Shown: positions 38,766 to 48,113, counted from the stretch's first letter. The stretch: 64,000 bases of DNA from Alphaproteobacteria bacterium (GCA_017308475.1 JAFKEU010000012.1:1-64000); one strand, 5' to 3'. The notes: generated by a model from the letters alone, not told the origin. Numbers and translations are program-made.

Positions 38766-39677
38766 ATGCAGGCCGACGCTGCTCCGCTTCCCCTGACGCC
38801 CTGGTCCAGCGACCGCTCCAGCGTGGTCGCCGCGCTGCGCAGCGCGGCCGCCGCCACGGGGTCGGATTTCCACTATCTGCTGGGCACCGCCATGCGGGAA
38901 TCCAGCCTGCGGCCCGGCGCGCAATCGTCTACCTCGTCCGCGGCGGGCCTGTTTCAGTTCATCGACCAGACCTGGCTGGGGCTGGTAAAGAACCACGGCG
39001 CGCAATACGGGCTTGGAGGCTATGCCGACGCCATCCACAAGGGCAGCGACGGCCGCTATCACGCGGACGCGGGCATGCGCCAGGCCATCCTGGCGCTGCG
39101 CAAGGACCCCCAGGCCAGCGCGCTGATGGCCGGCGAATATGCCAAGGCCACCCAGAGCCAGCTCCAGGCCGCGCTGGGTCGCGATGTCTGCGGCGGCGAA
39201 CTCTATGCCGCCCATTTCCTGGGACCCGACGCGGCCTGCCGGTTGATCAGGCTCAACCAGACCGATCCCAGCGCCAGCGCCGCGGCGCAATTTCCCCAGG
39301 CCGCGGGCGCCAACCGCAACGTCTTCTTCCACGGCAACGGCGCGCCCAAATCCGTTCGCGAGGTCTATGACTGGGCAATCCGCCAGCCGGGCACGGAGGG
39401 CACGGTGCGCGTGGCCACGCTTCCCGACATAACGACCCAGACGCCCCCGCCACCCCAGCCGATCCAGCAGCGCGCGCGAACCATGGCGGCCAGCGCGCAC
39501 GATGCGGAAATCCAGATGCTGCTGGCGAGCGTGATGAACTGGCAGCCGCGCGCAAATGGATTTGGCGGCGGACTCGGCGTTGGACTGGGTGGGCTGATGG
39601 GCGGCGCCACGCCGCTGACTTTCGGGCCGGGGCTTCTCAGCCTGCTGTCGGATGCCCGTTCCGGTTCGGATTCCTAG
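38766..39677 (+). CDS. Lytic transglycosylase-like (SLT) protein
   Basis: A 303-aa protein with a lysozyme-like SLT domain in residues about 15-190. The catalytic Glu is in GTAMRESSLRPGAQSS, then AAGLFQFIDQTWLGLV and GGELYAAHFLGPDAA. The C-terminal third is Pro/Gln- and Gly-rich. It has no visible signal peptide, which suggests export through the flagellar or another route, or a start upstream that I cannot find. The neighbourhood (receiver, Hpt, DUF2336) is of the motility/cell-cycle type. Its 3' end overlaps the convergent Hpt gene by 41 bp. Confidence 0.82.
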   Translation: MQADAAPLPLTPWSSDRSSVVAALRSAAAATGSDFHYLLGTAMRESSLRPGAQSSTSSAAGLFQFIDQTWLGLVKNHGAQYGLGGYADAIHKGSDGRYHADAGMRQAILALRKDPQASALMAGEYAKATQSQLQAALGRDVCGGELYAAHFLGPDAACRLIRLNQTDPSASAAAQFPQAAGANRNVFFHGNGAPKSVREVYDWAIRQPGTEGTVRVATLPDITTQTPPPPQPIQQRARTMAASAHDAEIQMLLASVMNWQPRANGFGGGLGVGLGGLMGGATPLTFGPGLLSLLSDARSGSDS

Positions 39678-40161
39678 GTGCGGCCGCCAGCGTCTTCGTG
39701 ACCCTGGCGTCCAGTTCGGCGCACAGGGTCCGTGCCATCGGGTTGGCCTCGTCCCGGATATTCTCGCGGTGGATCACCAGCACGGCCTGGACATGGGCCT
39801 CCACCAGGCCGGGCGGCAATTCGCGGCCGGCCGGCAGCTCACCCAGGAGCCGCGACAGCGATCCGGCGACACGCGCCACCAGCGGGAAATCGAAGGTCGC
39901 GGCCTGGCCCTTTAGGTCATGGGCAGCGCGCAGCATGGCGGCGCGGTTGTCGTCGCCGAGGCCGACGGCATAACGGGCATGTGTATCCACCAGCGCCTTC
40001 AAGTCCGCTGCCAGCCACTCGGAAAACTGGCCGGACAGGTCTTCCATTGCCGCTTCGGCGCGCTTGACAGCCGCCATGTCAACTCCTCCAAGCCCGCCGC
40101 CTACCTTGGCCTTGAGCATGTTGGGCGGCATGAACAGTTCAATCGGCTGCTGGCGGGCCAT
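39637..40161 (-). CDS. Hpt-domain phosphotransfer protein
   Basis: A 174-aa protein. A histidine-phosphotransfer four-helix domain (about 60-160) has its phospho-His at 81 in RAAHDLKGQAATFDFPLVARVAG. The N-terminal ~30 residues are Met/Pro/Gly-rich. Start 40161 lies 7 bp after the stop of the receiver gene, so the two form a two-gene phosphorelay unit; the kinase is not in the window. Confidence 0.85.
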   Translation of the reverse strand: MARQQPIELFMPPNMLKAKVGGGLGGVDMAAVKRAEAAMEDLSGQFSEWLAADLKALVDTHARYAVGLGDDNRAAMLRAAHDLKGQAATFDFPLVARVAGSLSRLLGELPAGRELPPGLVEAHVQAVLVIHRENIRDEANPMARTLCAELDARVTKTLAAAPRNPNRNGHPTAG

Positions 40162-40168
40162 GGCGGGA

Positions 40169-40675
40169 TTACTCCACAACCTGTTCGGTTTCAGTGCGCC
40201 GCTCCGGCCCCCTGTATTCATCGTTGGCCCTGCGGCGGCGGCAGGGGCCGAAATAGACACTGGTGCGCACGAAGGGCCGGGGGTGTTCGATCACCGAGAC
40301 CAGGCGAGACATAACTGTCTTCGCGGCGACGGGCTTGGCGATGAATTCGTTCACGCCGGCATCGCGTGCCTGGCGAACATGGTCGATGCTGGTGTAACCG
40401 GTCAGCATGATCAGCGGCACAAAGGGATTGGGCGCCAGCGGGTTGGTGCGGATCATCCTGGCCAGATCCAGCCCCGACATGCCAGGCATCATCCAGTCCA
40501 GCAGGATCACATCGGGATTGTTCTCGCGCAGGGATGTCCAGGCGCGGTCGCCGTTCTCCGCCTCGACGGTCTCATGGACGCCGAAGGCCTCGAGGATGGT
40601 AACGACGAGCTTGCGCATGTGGGCGTTGTCGTCCACCGCAAGAACCTTCAACCGCTCGAAGCGGTAGCCGCTCAT
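40169..40675 (-). CDS. Single-domain response regulator (CheY-like)
   Basis: A 168-aa canonical receiver. The acidic pair is D15-D16, phospho-Asp D60 (ILLDWMMPG), Thr92 and Lys114, all in place. A basic tail with FGPCRRRR and GPERR follows, similar to the tail of the degenerate receiver at 16570. Probable partner is the adjacent Hpt protein. ATG 40678 is equally possible. The 105 bp upstream hold TTAA-N6-TTAA, one base short of a CtrA box. Confidence 0.9.
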   Translation of the reverse strand: MSGYRFERLKVLAVDDNAHMRKLVVTILEAFGVHETVEAENGDRAWTSLRENNPDVILLDWMMPGMSGLDLARMIRTNPLAPNPFVPLIMLTGYTSIDHVRQARDAGVNEFIAKPVAAKTVMSRLVSVIEHPRPFVRTSVYFGPCRRRRANDEYRGPERRTETEQVVE

Positions 40676-40783
40676 CATCGACCCCCGCGCCGCCCACCCG
40701 ACGGGCTCGCACCCTGCTATCCTAGATTAATTCCTGTTAAGGTCAGGTGAAGAGCTGCGACCCCGCCCGGCATTTTTCGCTGC

Positions 40784-41536
40784 TCAGTCCGAAAACTGCT
40801 CGGCCAGGATGCGTTCGTCCAGGTTGTGTCCGGCATCGTACAGCATGGTCATCGAGATCGTGCGGTCCTCGGCCACGTCCACCGCGCTGACGTCGCGCAC
40901 CTCGAAATCGTCGGCCACCGCGCTGACCGGACGCTTGGCGCTTTCCAGAATCTCGAAGCGCACCTTCGCGCGATGTGGAAGGATGGCACCGCGCCAGCGA
41001 CGTGGGCGGAAGGCGCTGATCGGCGTCAACGCCAGCAGCGCTGCATCAATGGGCAGGATGGGGCCGTGCGCCGAAAGGTTGTAGGCGGTGGAACCAGCGG
41101 GCGTCGACACCAGAACGCCATCGCAGATCAGTTCCGAGATTCGCGGGCGCCCATCCACCATGATGCGGATCTTCGCGGCCTGGCGGGTTTCGCGCAGCAG
41201 CGAGACTTCATTGAAAGCCAGCGCCTCGGTGACGCCTTCAGTGCTATGGGCTTGCATGCGCAGGGGATGGATCACCGCTTCCTCCGCTGCCGCCAGCCGG
41301 GTCAGCAGATCATCGGTGCGGTATTCGTTCATCAGAAAGCCAACCGAGCCCAGATTCATGCCGTAGATCGGCTTTCCCTTGCCGACGAAGGCATGCAGGG
41401 TCTGCAGCATGAAGCCGTCGCCGCCCAGCGCCACGATGATGTCGGCATCCCGGGGACCGGCATCAGGATGGCGGGCGCGCATCTCGGCAAGGGCGTCTGC
41501 GGCTTCGGGCGCGGCGGTGAAATGCAGTCGGGTCAT
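40784..41536 (-). CDS. nadK: NAD kinase
   Basis: A 250-aa enzyme phosphorylating NAD to NADP. The GGDG motif is at residues 38-41 ([12 protein letters not shown]), followed by [15 protein letters not shown], the FNEVSLLRE segment and [22 protein letters not shown]. Length suits alphaproteobacterial NadK. It lies 58 bp downstream of the DUF2336 gene on the same strand. Confidence 0.95.
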   Translation of the reverse strand: MTRLHFTAAPEAADALAEMRARHPDAGPRDADIIVALGGDGFMLQTLHAFVGKGKPIYGMNLGSVGFLMNEYRTDDLLTRLAAAEEAVIHPLRMQAHSTEGVTEALAFNEVSLLRETRQAAKIRIMVDGRPRISELICDGVLVSTPAGSTAYNLSAHGPILPIDAALLALTPISAFRPRRWRGAILPHRAKVRFEILESAKRPVSAVADDFEVRDVSAVDVAEDRTISMTMLYDAGHNLDERILAEQFSD

Positions 41537-41594
41537 GGCGCCGGCTATAGCATGGCGGGCCGGGCTTGTCCGCCGCCCTTTGGCGGCCGGGCCG

Positions 41595-42671
41595 CTAGTG
41601 CGCGAAGACCCGGCGCATCTCTTCCAGCGCGCTTTCGCGGTTGAAGCCGGCGAAGATCTGCCCGGCCTCGGCCATTTCCTGCTCGCTCAGCGGGACGTGA
41701 CGGCCGCAGCTCTGGCGCGAGAGATTGAACACGGTGGGGAACACCGAACGGTCGATGCCCGCCGCACGGCAGCCCAGCGCCACGGCGCGTGCGCCGCCTT
41801 CGTAGAAAAGCCTGCGGAACATGGACAATTCCATGTCCAGCAGGCGGGCAAAGGCCAGGTCGAACAGGTCGGTCTGGCCCTGGCTGAGCACGCGCATCAG
41901 GAAGCCCGCCTTGAGCTGGCCTCCCGCGGCTAGCTTGTCGATCAGCTTCTGTGCGCTGTCGGCCGGCGGGTCCTTGGGCGAGGGCGGCTCGCTTCTGACC
42001 ACGATGGTGGCCTGGCTGAGCGCCATGTCCACCCGCTTTTCCGACATCTGGTAGTTGGTGCGGATATAGGTCTTGAGCGCGTCGGACACCCATTCGCACA
42101 TGCTGGTGGCAAGCTGCGGCGGCAGGTCCGGCCGGCGCGTCAGCGGCTCTTGCAGGCGGGCGAAGGCGCGCGACTTGTCGACCAGCGTTTCATAACTGGC
42201 GCCGGAGATTTTTGCGGTGGCATTGCGCAGCAGTGCCAGCAGCACGGATTCGGTGTCGCATTTCGCCAACGCGTCGGTGACCGGAATACCGATATTGGGA
42301 CGGCCGGCCACCGCTTCCTGGTGGCCGGTGCCGGCCCTGGCGATCAGCCGCAGCATGTCGGTTTCGGTGAGCAGGGGATTGTTGATGATCAGCGGACGCG
42401 CGACTTCGATCGTGTCGTCGACCAGCAGCAAGATCAGGTCGTGCGGGGCGGTGGTATCGTCGGCCAGGCGCTGGGCCAGCGCGATGCGGATCGCCATCTC
42501 CACATCGCGAGTCAGGCGCCGCAGGATTTCGCGCATCAATTCGCGCTCGCGCTCGTTCAGGCCCGCACCCTGGATGCGGTAGAGCGAGGCGACGGCCAGA
42601 TAGATTTCCTCGCGGCTGGCACCATCCCTGGGATTCATTGCCAATTGAGCCAGGCGGCTCATATCGCTCAT
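41595..42671 (-). CDS. DUF2336 family protein
   Basis: A 358-aa all-helical protein of the DUF2336 family, which is largely restricted to alphaproteobacteria and often appears near motility or cell-cycle genes. The N-terminal third has the family block [24 protein letters not shown] and [16 protein letters not shown] take the start at MSDMSRLA (42671); 42716 and 42662 are alternatives. A perfect TTAA-N7-TTAA box lies ~100 bp upstream. The biochemical role is unknown. Confidence 0.85.
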   Translation of the reverse strand: MSDMSRLAQLAMNPRDGASREEIYLAVASLYRIQGAGLNERERELMREILRRLTRDVEMAIRIALAQRLADDTTAPHDLILLLVDDTIEVARPLIINNPLLTETDMLRLIARAGTGHQEAVAGRPNIGIPVTDALAKCDTESVLLALLRNATAKISGASYETLVDKSRAFARLQEPLTRRPDLPPQLATSMCEWVSDALKTYIRTNYQMSEKRVDMALSQATIVVRSEPPSPKDPPADSAQKLIDKLAAGGQLKAGFLMRVLSQGQTDLFDLAFARLLDMELSMFRRLFYEGGARAVALGCRAAGIDRSVFPTVFNLSRQSCGRHVPLSEQEMAEAGQIFAGFNRESALEEMRRVFAH

Positions 42672-42770
42672 ATCGTGCGCCGTAAGCCCCACGGTACAAA
42701 TCCCCCAAGAAGACAAAGCGTCGACAACCCAGCCGGTTAGGCCCGATGCCGACTTACTAACAGGCAGGTG

Positions 42771-42785
42771 TTAACAGCCGATTAA
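42771..42785. promoter_or_regulatory. CtrA-type box TTAA-N7-TTAA
   Basis: TTAA-cagccga-TTAA is an exact match to the CtrA consensus spacing, with the TTAAC form on the left half. It lies in the divergent region between DUF2336 (100 bp away) and glpK (43 bp away). Control of DUF2336 is the more plausible target, given the family's company (inference). Confidence 0.5.
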
Positions 42786-42827
42786 GTGTCTTGACGGGCC
42801 GGAACAAAGCGTATGCGCTGGCATCGG

Positions 42828-44354
42828 ATGTCCCACAATGATCGATATCTTCTAGCCATCGACCAGGGCACGACCTCGACCCGGGCCATGCTGTTCGACG
42901 GCAGTGCCAGGCCCTTGGCCAGCCGTGCGGTGCCGCTCAGGCAGATATACCCGGCCAATGGCTGGGTCGAGCATGACGCGGGCGATATCTGGCAGGCGGT
43001 GCTGGAGTGCTGCCGGACTGTCCTTCGGGGCATTGCGGCGGCCCGCGTGGCGGCCATCGGCATTACCAACCAGCGCGAGACCTGCGTGATCTGGGACAGG
43101 CAGACGGGCGCGCCACTGCACAATGCCATCGTCTGGCAGGATCGGCGCACCGCCGCGCGCTGTGCCGCGCTGAGAAAGGCCGGCAAGTCGGCGATGATCG
43201 CCCGCAAGACCGGACTGCTGCCCGATCCCTACTTTTCCGCGACCAAGCTGGAGTGGCTGCTCAAGCATGTTAAGGGGCTTGGAAAAAGGGACGTTGCCTT
43301 CGGTACCATCGATAGCTGGCTGATATGGAATCTGACGCGCGGCGCGGTACATGCCACCGACGTCACCAATGCCTCGCGCACCATGCTCTGGAATTTGAAG
43401 ACGCGCGACTGGGACGAGGATCTGCTCAGGCTGTTCAAGGTGCCGCCGGCAATCCTGCCGCAAGTGCGTGAAAGCCAGAGCGATTTCGGAGCGGTCGATC
43501 CGCTGCTGCTGGGGGCACCCATTCCCATACTGGGCGTGGCCGGCGACCAGCAGGCGGCCTGTGTGGGCCAGGCCTGCTTTACCCCGGGCGATGTGAAATC
43601 GACCTATGGCACCGGCTGCTTCGCCCTGGTCAATACCGGCCATGCGGTGCCGCGATCGAAGAACCGGCTGCTGGCAACGGCGCTGGCCGGGAGCGGCGGC
43701 CAGGCGAGCGCGGCGAAGCCGTCGGGGCGTGCGACCAAACAAAAAGGGCAGTATGCGATCGAGGGCAGCATTTTCATCGCCGGCGCAGTGGTGCAGTGGC
43801 TGCGCGACGAACTGAATATCCTGAATGGTGCCGCCGACAGCGAAGTTCTGGCCAAGCAGGCCCGCCCTGCCGAGGGTCTCTATTTGGTGCCCGCCTTCAC
43901 CGGCCTGGGCGCGCCTTATTGGGATGCCGACGCCCGCGGCGCGATCGTGGGTCTGACTCGCGATTCCGGACGGGCCGAAATCGTGCGCGCGGCGCTGGAT
44001 GCGGTCTGCTACCAGACCCGCGACCTGCTGGAGGCGATGCGACGCGACATCGCCGCCGCCGGGTTGAAGCGGCTGACCCGGCTGAAGGTCGATGGCGGCA
44101 TGGTGGCGAATGACTGGTTCTGCCAGCGGCTGGCCGACCTCACCGGGCTGACGGTCGACCGTCCGCGCGTGACCGAGACCACGGCGCTGGGCGCGGCCTA
44201 TTTGGCGGGTCTGGGGGCCGGGCTGTTTCGCAGCGAAAAGGATATCGCAGCACGCTGGGCGCTGGACCGCCGCTTCAAGCCTGCCCTGAAACCGGCGGAG
44301 CGGGACCGGCTTTACGCGGGCTGGCAGCGAGCCGTGCGAAGGGTTCGCAGCTGA
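42828..44354 (+). CDS. glpK: Glycerol kinase
   Basis: A 508-aa FGGY kinase making glycerol 3-phosphate. Seen: LAIDQGTTSTRAMLFD, GWVEHDAGDIW, GITNQRETCVIWD, VAGDQQAACVGQACFTPGDVKSTYGTGCF, GLGAPYWDADARGAIVGLTRD and KVDGGMVANDW. Between LLATALAG and QYAIEGSIF there is an extra ~15-residue Ser/Gly/Lys-rich insertion not usual in the family. No glpF or glpD is adjacent. Confidence 0.95.
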   Translation: MSHNDRYLLAIDQGTTSTRAMLFDGSARPLASRAVPLRQIYPANGWVEHDAGDIWQAVLECCRTVLRGIAAARVAAIGITNQRETCVIWDRQTGAPLHNAIVWQDRRTAARCAALRKAGKSAMIARKTGLLPDPYFSATKLEWLLKHVKGLGKRDVAFGTIDSWLIWNLTRGAVHATDVTNASRTMLWNLKTRDWDEDLLRLFKVPPAILPQVRESQSDFGAVDPLLLGAPIPILGVAGDQQAACVGQACFTPGDVKSTYGTGCFALVNTGHAVPRSKNRLLATALAGSGGQASAAKPSGRATKQKGQYAIEGSIFIAGAVVQWLRDELNILNGAADSEVLAKQARPAEGLYLVPAFTGLGAPYWDADARGAIVGLTRDSGRAEIVRAALDAVCYQTRDLLEAMRRDIAAAGLKRLTRLKVDGGMVANDWFCQRLADLTGLTVDRPRVTETTALGAAYLAGLGAGLFRSEKDIAARWALDRRFKPALKPAERDRLYAGWQRAVRRVRS

Positions 44355-45455
44355 GCGCAACCGAACCGCTGCCAATATTCACTACATTCGCCAATTTGGC
44401 GGTATTCGATGCCGTATCGGATTGACGTGCGCGGAAGATAATTCATAGTTCGCGTTGCAACCTGTGGTCTCTCCCAGGTTGGTGTTCTGCGTTCGTCGAA
44501 AAAACCGGTGCCACGCAAGTCTTTGCTTGCGCGTGCCCGATACCTTTTGCCGGGGGCTTGGGTGGAAGACGAGACTGCGCCACAGGACGGCCTTCGGGCC
44601 GATCTGGGCCTCTACCTGACGCGCCTGTTCCTTCCGGCCAGCGAAGCCGATGGCAGCAAGGTGCTGCTGTGCGCGGACCTGTCGGCGGAAAACCGTGCCT
44701 GGCTGAAGGTCTATGCCGGCGGAATTCCGCTTAAGGCGGTCCCCCGTGAAGACCTGCTGGCGGCGGTCAGGGCGCGTTTCGATCCGGCGCTCCTGGATGA
44801 TGCCGTCTTCAGCCTGGCACGGCGCACGCCGGAATTGTCTGCCCAGACGGTCATCACGCGCGGGCAGGGCGTGGCATTCGCCCTGCTGGCGCTGCTGCTG
44901 GCGGCGGCGCTGTTCCTCCGTCCCGCCGCCACGGGCCACGTGGTGATGGTCTTCCTGTCCCTGGCCTATATCGCCAGCGGATTGTTTCGCGCCAGCCTGG
45001 CGCTTCTGGGCAGCAGCCACCGGCGCAGCATCGCGCCTGCCGTCACGGCGCTGCCGCTCTACACCATCATGGTGCCGCTCTACCGAGAGGTCGCGGTGCT
45101 GCCCGGACTGGTGGCGTCGCTGAGCGCCCTGGACTATCCGCCCGACCGGCTGGACATCAAGCTTGTGCTGGAGGCGGATGATCACGACACCATTGCCGCC
45201 GCGCGGGACTTGCGTGACAGCGGTGCGGCGCCTTTCGAGCTGGTGCTGGTGCCGCCGGGGGGGCCGCGCACCAAGCCCAAGGCGATAAATTACGCGCTTG
45301 CCTTCGCGCGCGGCGAATATCTGGTGATCTTCGATGCCGAGGACCGGCCCGAACCGGACCAACTCAGGCGCGCCGTCGCCACCTTCCGCGCCAGCCCGCG
45401 CGCCGTGGCCTGCCTTCAGGCGCGGCTGAACTTCTACAATGTCGAGCACAACTGG

Positions 45456-45463
45456 CTTACCCG
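45456..45463. repeat. Target-site duplication, left copy
   Basis: CTTACCCG here is repeated exactly at 49176-49183 on the other side of the element. Eight bases is the duplication length known for the IS1595 family. The identity extends to 10 bp if the outermost bases of the inverted repeat are counted as flank. Confidence 0.9.
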
Positions 45464-45486
45464 CGGTATTATGGCGCAAATGCCAC
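45464..45486 (+). repeat. Left terminal inverted repeat
   Basis: A 23-bp repeat beginning CGGTATTATGGCGCAAA. It matches the reverse complement of 49153-49175 at 22 of 23 positions (T/C difference at position 18). Confidence 0.92.
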
Positions 45487-45521
45487 AAGAAAGAATCCCC
45501 GCCGTCGCTTAAATCTGGGGA

Positions 45522-45956
45522 ATGAACGACCTATCCAACAAGTACGCCCTGGCGGCGCTGAAAGACCGCCGCGCCTCCCTGGCCGGTGAGATAGCAGACC
45601 TGAAGAAACGCCTTCAGGTCGCCACCACCCAGCTAGACCACATTGACGCTTGCCTGACGATCTTCGAGTACCAGGGCGATCCTGCCGCCATCCCGGTCCA
45701 CAGGATCCGGCGCAGGGTCAAGCTGTTCCGGCAGGGCGAACTGGGGCGGCTGATCCTGGACGCCCTCAGGCGGGCTGGGAAGCCGCTGGGGACGCACCAG
45801 ATCACCACGGCGCTGTTGGAGGCTGGCGGCTATGGCGAGTCTGCACGGCCCTCCCTGACGCCCAGGGTGCGGGGCAACCTGGCCTATCTGGAAAAGGCCG
45901 GGAAGGTCGCCAAGGCCGGAGGCGGAAAGGCAGTGATATGGTCCCTCAATGGATGA
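45522..45956 (+). CDS. Cargo protein 1, coiled coil plus winged-helix-like domain
   Basis: 144 aa. Residues about 12-45 form a charged heptad-like helix (KDRRASLAGEIADLKKRLQVATTQLDHID). The C-terminal half (RQGELGRLILDALRRAGKPLGTHQITTALLEAGG ... VRGNLAYLEKAGKV) looks like a winged-helix fold of the kind used to bind DNA. I recognise no named family. Its stop overlaps the start of the next ORF by 8 bp. A role in element maintenance or regulation is only inference. Confidence 0.75.
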   Translation: MNDLSNKYALAALKDRRASLAGEIADLKKRLQVATTQLDHIDACLTIFEYQGDPAAIPVHRIRRRVKLFRQGELGRLILDALRRAGKPLGTHQITTALLEAGGYGESARPSLTPRVRGNLAYLEKAGKVAKAGGGKAVIWSLNG

Positions 45957-46149
45957 AATCGACATCTGGCGGACGGCCAAAATCCTCATAGATGCCCACG
46001 GCGAGAACGCTTGGCTGGAAGCGGCCCAACGGGCCGATCACGCCCTAGAGGATGGTAGCCCGGAAGGCGTCACAGTCTGGAAGCGGGTACTGCGGGCGGT
46101 GGAGGATTTGCGGCGGCAGAAGCCAAGCGCCAGCGAACCCTTGAATTAA
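45949..46149 (+). CDS. Cargo protein 2, DUF6961-like small protein
   Basis: 66 aa. The pattern W-x-x-A-K-I-L-I-D-A-H-G-E-N-A-W-x-E-A-A-x-R-A-D, then V-T-V-W-K-R-V-L-R-A-V-E-D-L, matches my memory of the DUF6961 family, small helical proteins common next to alphaproteobacterial transposases. It overlaps the upstream cargo gene, so both are co-translated. It is followed by a short hairpin and T-run. Function unknown. Confidence 0.7.
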   Translation: MDEIDIWRTAKILIDAHGENAWLEAAQRADHALEDGSPEGVTVWKRVLRAVEDLRRQKPSASEPLN

Positions 46150-46154
46150 GGTGG

Positions 46155-46172
46155 TCCCCAATGGGGATTTTT
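46155..46172 (+). terminator. Candidate rho-independent terminator
   Basis: Stem TCCCC-aat-GGGGA (46155-46167) is followed by TTTTT. It lies 6 bp after the DUF6961-like stop. The stem is only 5 bp, so termination may be partial. Confidence 0.5.
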
Positions 46173-46300
46173 GAATCTTTTCAACGAGGTTTTCGGTAGG
46201 CTGTATGTGATTCGGCCTGGGTTGCCGCCCGTCCGTATCGACCTGTGTTGCGCCGTCCAAGCAGCAACGAATCGGTTCGCCTCGCAAGAGGAGAATCGAA

Positions 46301-46534
46301 ATGATTGCGCTTGTCCAGTCCAGCGGCATCACAAATTTTGAGGAAATCAGGGAGTTAAGGGTTTCGGCGGAAGCTATCGAAGCTACCTATGGTCCCAACC
46401 CGTATTCCGATTACCTGCGGCGGCACGGACGGCGGCCCGATCCTGAAACTGCGGCAGGTATTGGCCGCTATCTCGGAGGCCGCGTCAGGGCCGATGACGG
46501 CAGTATGCAGCCCGTTCGCAAGGCCAAGGTATAA
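46301..46534 (+). CDS. Cargo protein 3, hypothetical 77 aa
   Basis: No family recognised. A strong SD (GAGGAG) lies 7 bases before the ATG. The product is mostly polar: an N-terminal MIALVQSSGITNFEEIRELR, a YSDYLRRHGRRPDPETAAGIGRYLGG middle and a basic end. A 151-bp leader separates it from the terminator-like hairpin, so it likely has its own promoter. Confidence 0.6.
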   Translation: MIALVQSSGITNFEEIRELRVSAEAIEATYGPNPYSDYLRRHGRRPDPETAAGIGRYLGGRVRADDGSMQPVRKAKV

Positions 46535-46561
46535 TGCAGGTGATTCGCGGAGTGGGCTGCC

Positions 46562-47059
46562 ATGGTTCATCGCAACGCCAAAGCGCCCAAAAGCAGGGCG
46601 CGAATTATCGAGATTAAAGGCAAGCTCGCGCGTAAAGGCGCGCCGGACGAAGACATAATCACGGCGTTCCTCGAAAAATATCCCGATATTGTGCGCGTAG
46701 AAAATGATGCGCTCGTTAGGATCGCGCTGAAGAGCATCTTGAACGTCATCTGCAATCTCAACGTCAAACCCGAAGACGCTCAACTGGACTTGTTTCAGGG
46801 ATACCGTTTGCCGTTTACCCTTACCGTACCGGCCCACAACGGCAAGAATGCCGGGCGGAAGGTCAAAAAGAATTTCGATGCCATGACAAAGGCTGAAGTG
46901 CGGGAATACATCGACCACAACAACCGTCCGCGCAAGCAATCCAGGCGCGTTGAGGAAGTGATCCGGTTCTTCAATGAAAACGCTCGGAATTATGGCGATG
47001 AAAACTCGACCATGATGCAATGCTGGAAAGCAAAGCAGGCTCAAACCACCGCCCGGTGA
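46562..47059 (+). CDS. Cargo protein 4, hypothetical basic 165 aa
   Basis: No family recognised. The protein is rich in Lys/Arg at the N-terminus (HRNAKAPKSRARIIEIKGKLARKG) and in the C-terminal third (NNRPRKQSRRVEEVIRFF), suggesting nucleic-acid contact (inference). It lies 27 bp after cargo 3. Its last 19 bp overlap the transposase 3' end in the convergent direction. Confidence 0.6.
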   Translation: MVHRNAKAPKSRARIIEIKGKLARKGAPDEDIITAFLEKYPDIVRVENDALVRIALKSILNVICNLNVKPEDAQLDLFQGYRLPFTLTVPAHNGKNAGRKVKKNFDAMTKAEVREYIDHNNRPRKQSRRVEEVIRFFNENARNYGDENSTMMQCWKAKQAQTTAR

Positions 47060-48027
47060 CGCTGCCAGTAGCCGCTGAAATCCACCGACGGCTTGGCCTT
47101 CATGGCATGGGCAGCAACGGCTTGGACCTGATCCCCATTGGCCATGCGGCGGTTATCCTCGCGCCATGACGCTTCCTGCGCATAGCGCAGCAGATAGGCC
47201 CCGGCGATATGATGGTGGTGGCCCTGTTCGGCGCGGCGCAGGCGGCTGAAATAGCTTTCCGCCCAATTCGTGCAAGCACCGTCGAAGCTGTAAGCCTGTT
47301 CGTGATTGATGCGGCGCATTTCAAACTTGCTATGCAGATCGTTCCAGCTAGGGGCCTCGTCGGCGTGCAGGACGGTGCCAGCCTGGACGCGTGACTTGAT
47401 CCACGACAGAGCCGCGCCTTCGGTCTTGAACACGGCCGGGAGCGACTGACCACCATGCTCGCGCATGATCACGACGCATTGGCGCTTGCCGCTTTGGTTC
47501 TTCCACCTGCGGCGGTCTTTGCGATCTTCCCGCAGATTGGCGGGCTTCACATAGCCGCCGAAATACCCACCATCAACGGAAGCCTCCGGGCAATCGTCCC
47601 CGATGATCCGGCCCTTCATTTCCTGGGCCATTGCCTCGCGCATCTTGTGGCACAGGACAAAGGCGGTCTTGTAGGACAGCCCCAGGTCGCGGCTCATGGC
47701 CAACATGCTCTTGCCTTTCACCTCATTGCAAAAGATGGCAATGGCGGCCAGGTAGGCCCGCAGGGGCAGCTTGTGGCTGGCAAACAGGGTGCCGCTAGTG
47801 ATCGTGAAATCGCCCTTACAGCCCTTGCAGCGGAAGCGGAGCGCTCCATTCGGGCGGCGGCACTCATAGGCGTCCAGGGAGCCACATTCGGGGCAGACCG
47901 GCGCGCCAGCAGTTTCCACCCAGCGCATCTTGCGGAAGGCTTCCTCGGCCTGGGCATCCGTCATGCGGATTACGTCCAGCAGGGATAGGGTCTTAGCCTT
48001 GGAGGAAAGGAGGAAGTGTTGGGCCAT
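47041..48027 (-). CDS. IS1595-family (ISXO2-like) transposase
   Basis: A 328-aa complete transposase. An N-terminal zinc ribbon has CPECGS (~45-50) and CKGC (~68-71). The DDE-type core shows the first Asp in ASVDGGYFGGYVKP, the second in VLHADEAPSW, and the Glu position in NWAESYFSRLRRAEQGHHHH. It catalyses cut and joining of the element ends. No frameshift or stop interrupts it. Its start faces cargo 5 across a 99-bp region full of dyads. Confidence 0.95.
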   Translation of the reverse strand: MAQHFLLSSKAKTLSLLDVIRMTDAQAEEAFRKMRWVETAGAPVCPECGSLDAYECRRPNGALRFRCKGCKGDFTITSGTLFASHKLPLRAYLAAIAIFCNEVKGKSMLAMSRDLGLSYKTAFVLCHKMREAMAQEMKGRIIGDDCPEASVDGGYFGGYVKPANLREDRKDRRRWKNQSGKRQCVVIMREHGGQSLPAVFKTEGAALSWIKSRVQAGTVLHADEAPSWNDLHSKFEMRRINHEQAYSFDGACTNWAESYFSRLRRAEQGHHHHIAGAYLLRYAQEASWREDNRRMANGDQVQAVAAHAMKAKPSVDFSGYWQRHRAVV

Positions 48028-48032
48028 ATCGC

Positions 48033-48074
48033 TTATCCGTTACGTACGCATCTTATATGCGACTAGACGGATAA
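48033..48074. promoter_or_regulatory. Nested dyad in the transposase/cargo 5 divergent promoter region
   Basis: Outer arms TTATCCGT (48033) and ACGGATAA (48067) enclose inner arms CGCAT (48047) and ATGCG (48057). Both are perfect inverted repeats. The spot lies just upstream of the transposase start and could be an operator or a transposase-related site. Confidence 0.5.
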
Positions 48075-48084
48075 CTTTCAAGCG

Positions 48085-48113
48085 TCTAATGTCGCTTTTA
48101 AGCGATTATTAGA
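48085..48113. promoter_or_regulatory. Second dyad before cargo 5
   Basis: TCTAAT-gt-CGCTT-tt-AAGCG-att-ATTAGA, two nested arms, ending 14 bp before the ATG of cargo 5. The spacing between arms differs by one base. A repressor binding site for the small HTH-like protein encoded next is a reasonable guess. Confidence 0.45.

Larger units (their letters stand above)
44508..45512 (+). pseudogene. Family-2 glycosyltransferase, N-terminal part, interrupted by IS1595-family element
   Basis: A 334-codon remnant starting at GTG 44508. It holds an N-terminal cytosolic domain (about 20-125, resembling the N-terminal domain of GspE/MshE-type proteins), two membrane helices (about 122-170) and the start of a GT-A domain with LVLEADDHDT and the metal motif FDAED. 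It stops inside the element: the last 15 residues (from GIMAQ) are read from the left terminal repeat. Target duplication 45456-45463 ends the native part. The TED and QxxRW motifs are on the other piece at 49184, so this fragment alone should be inactive. Confidence 0.9.
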
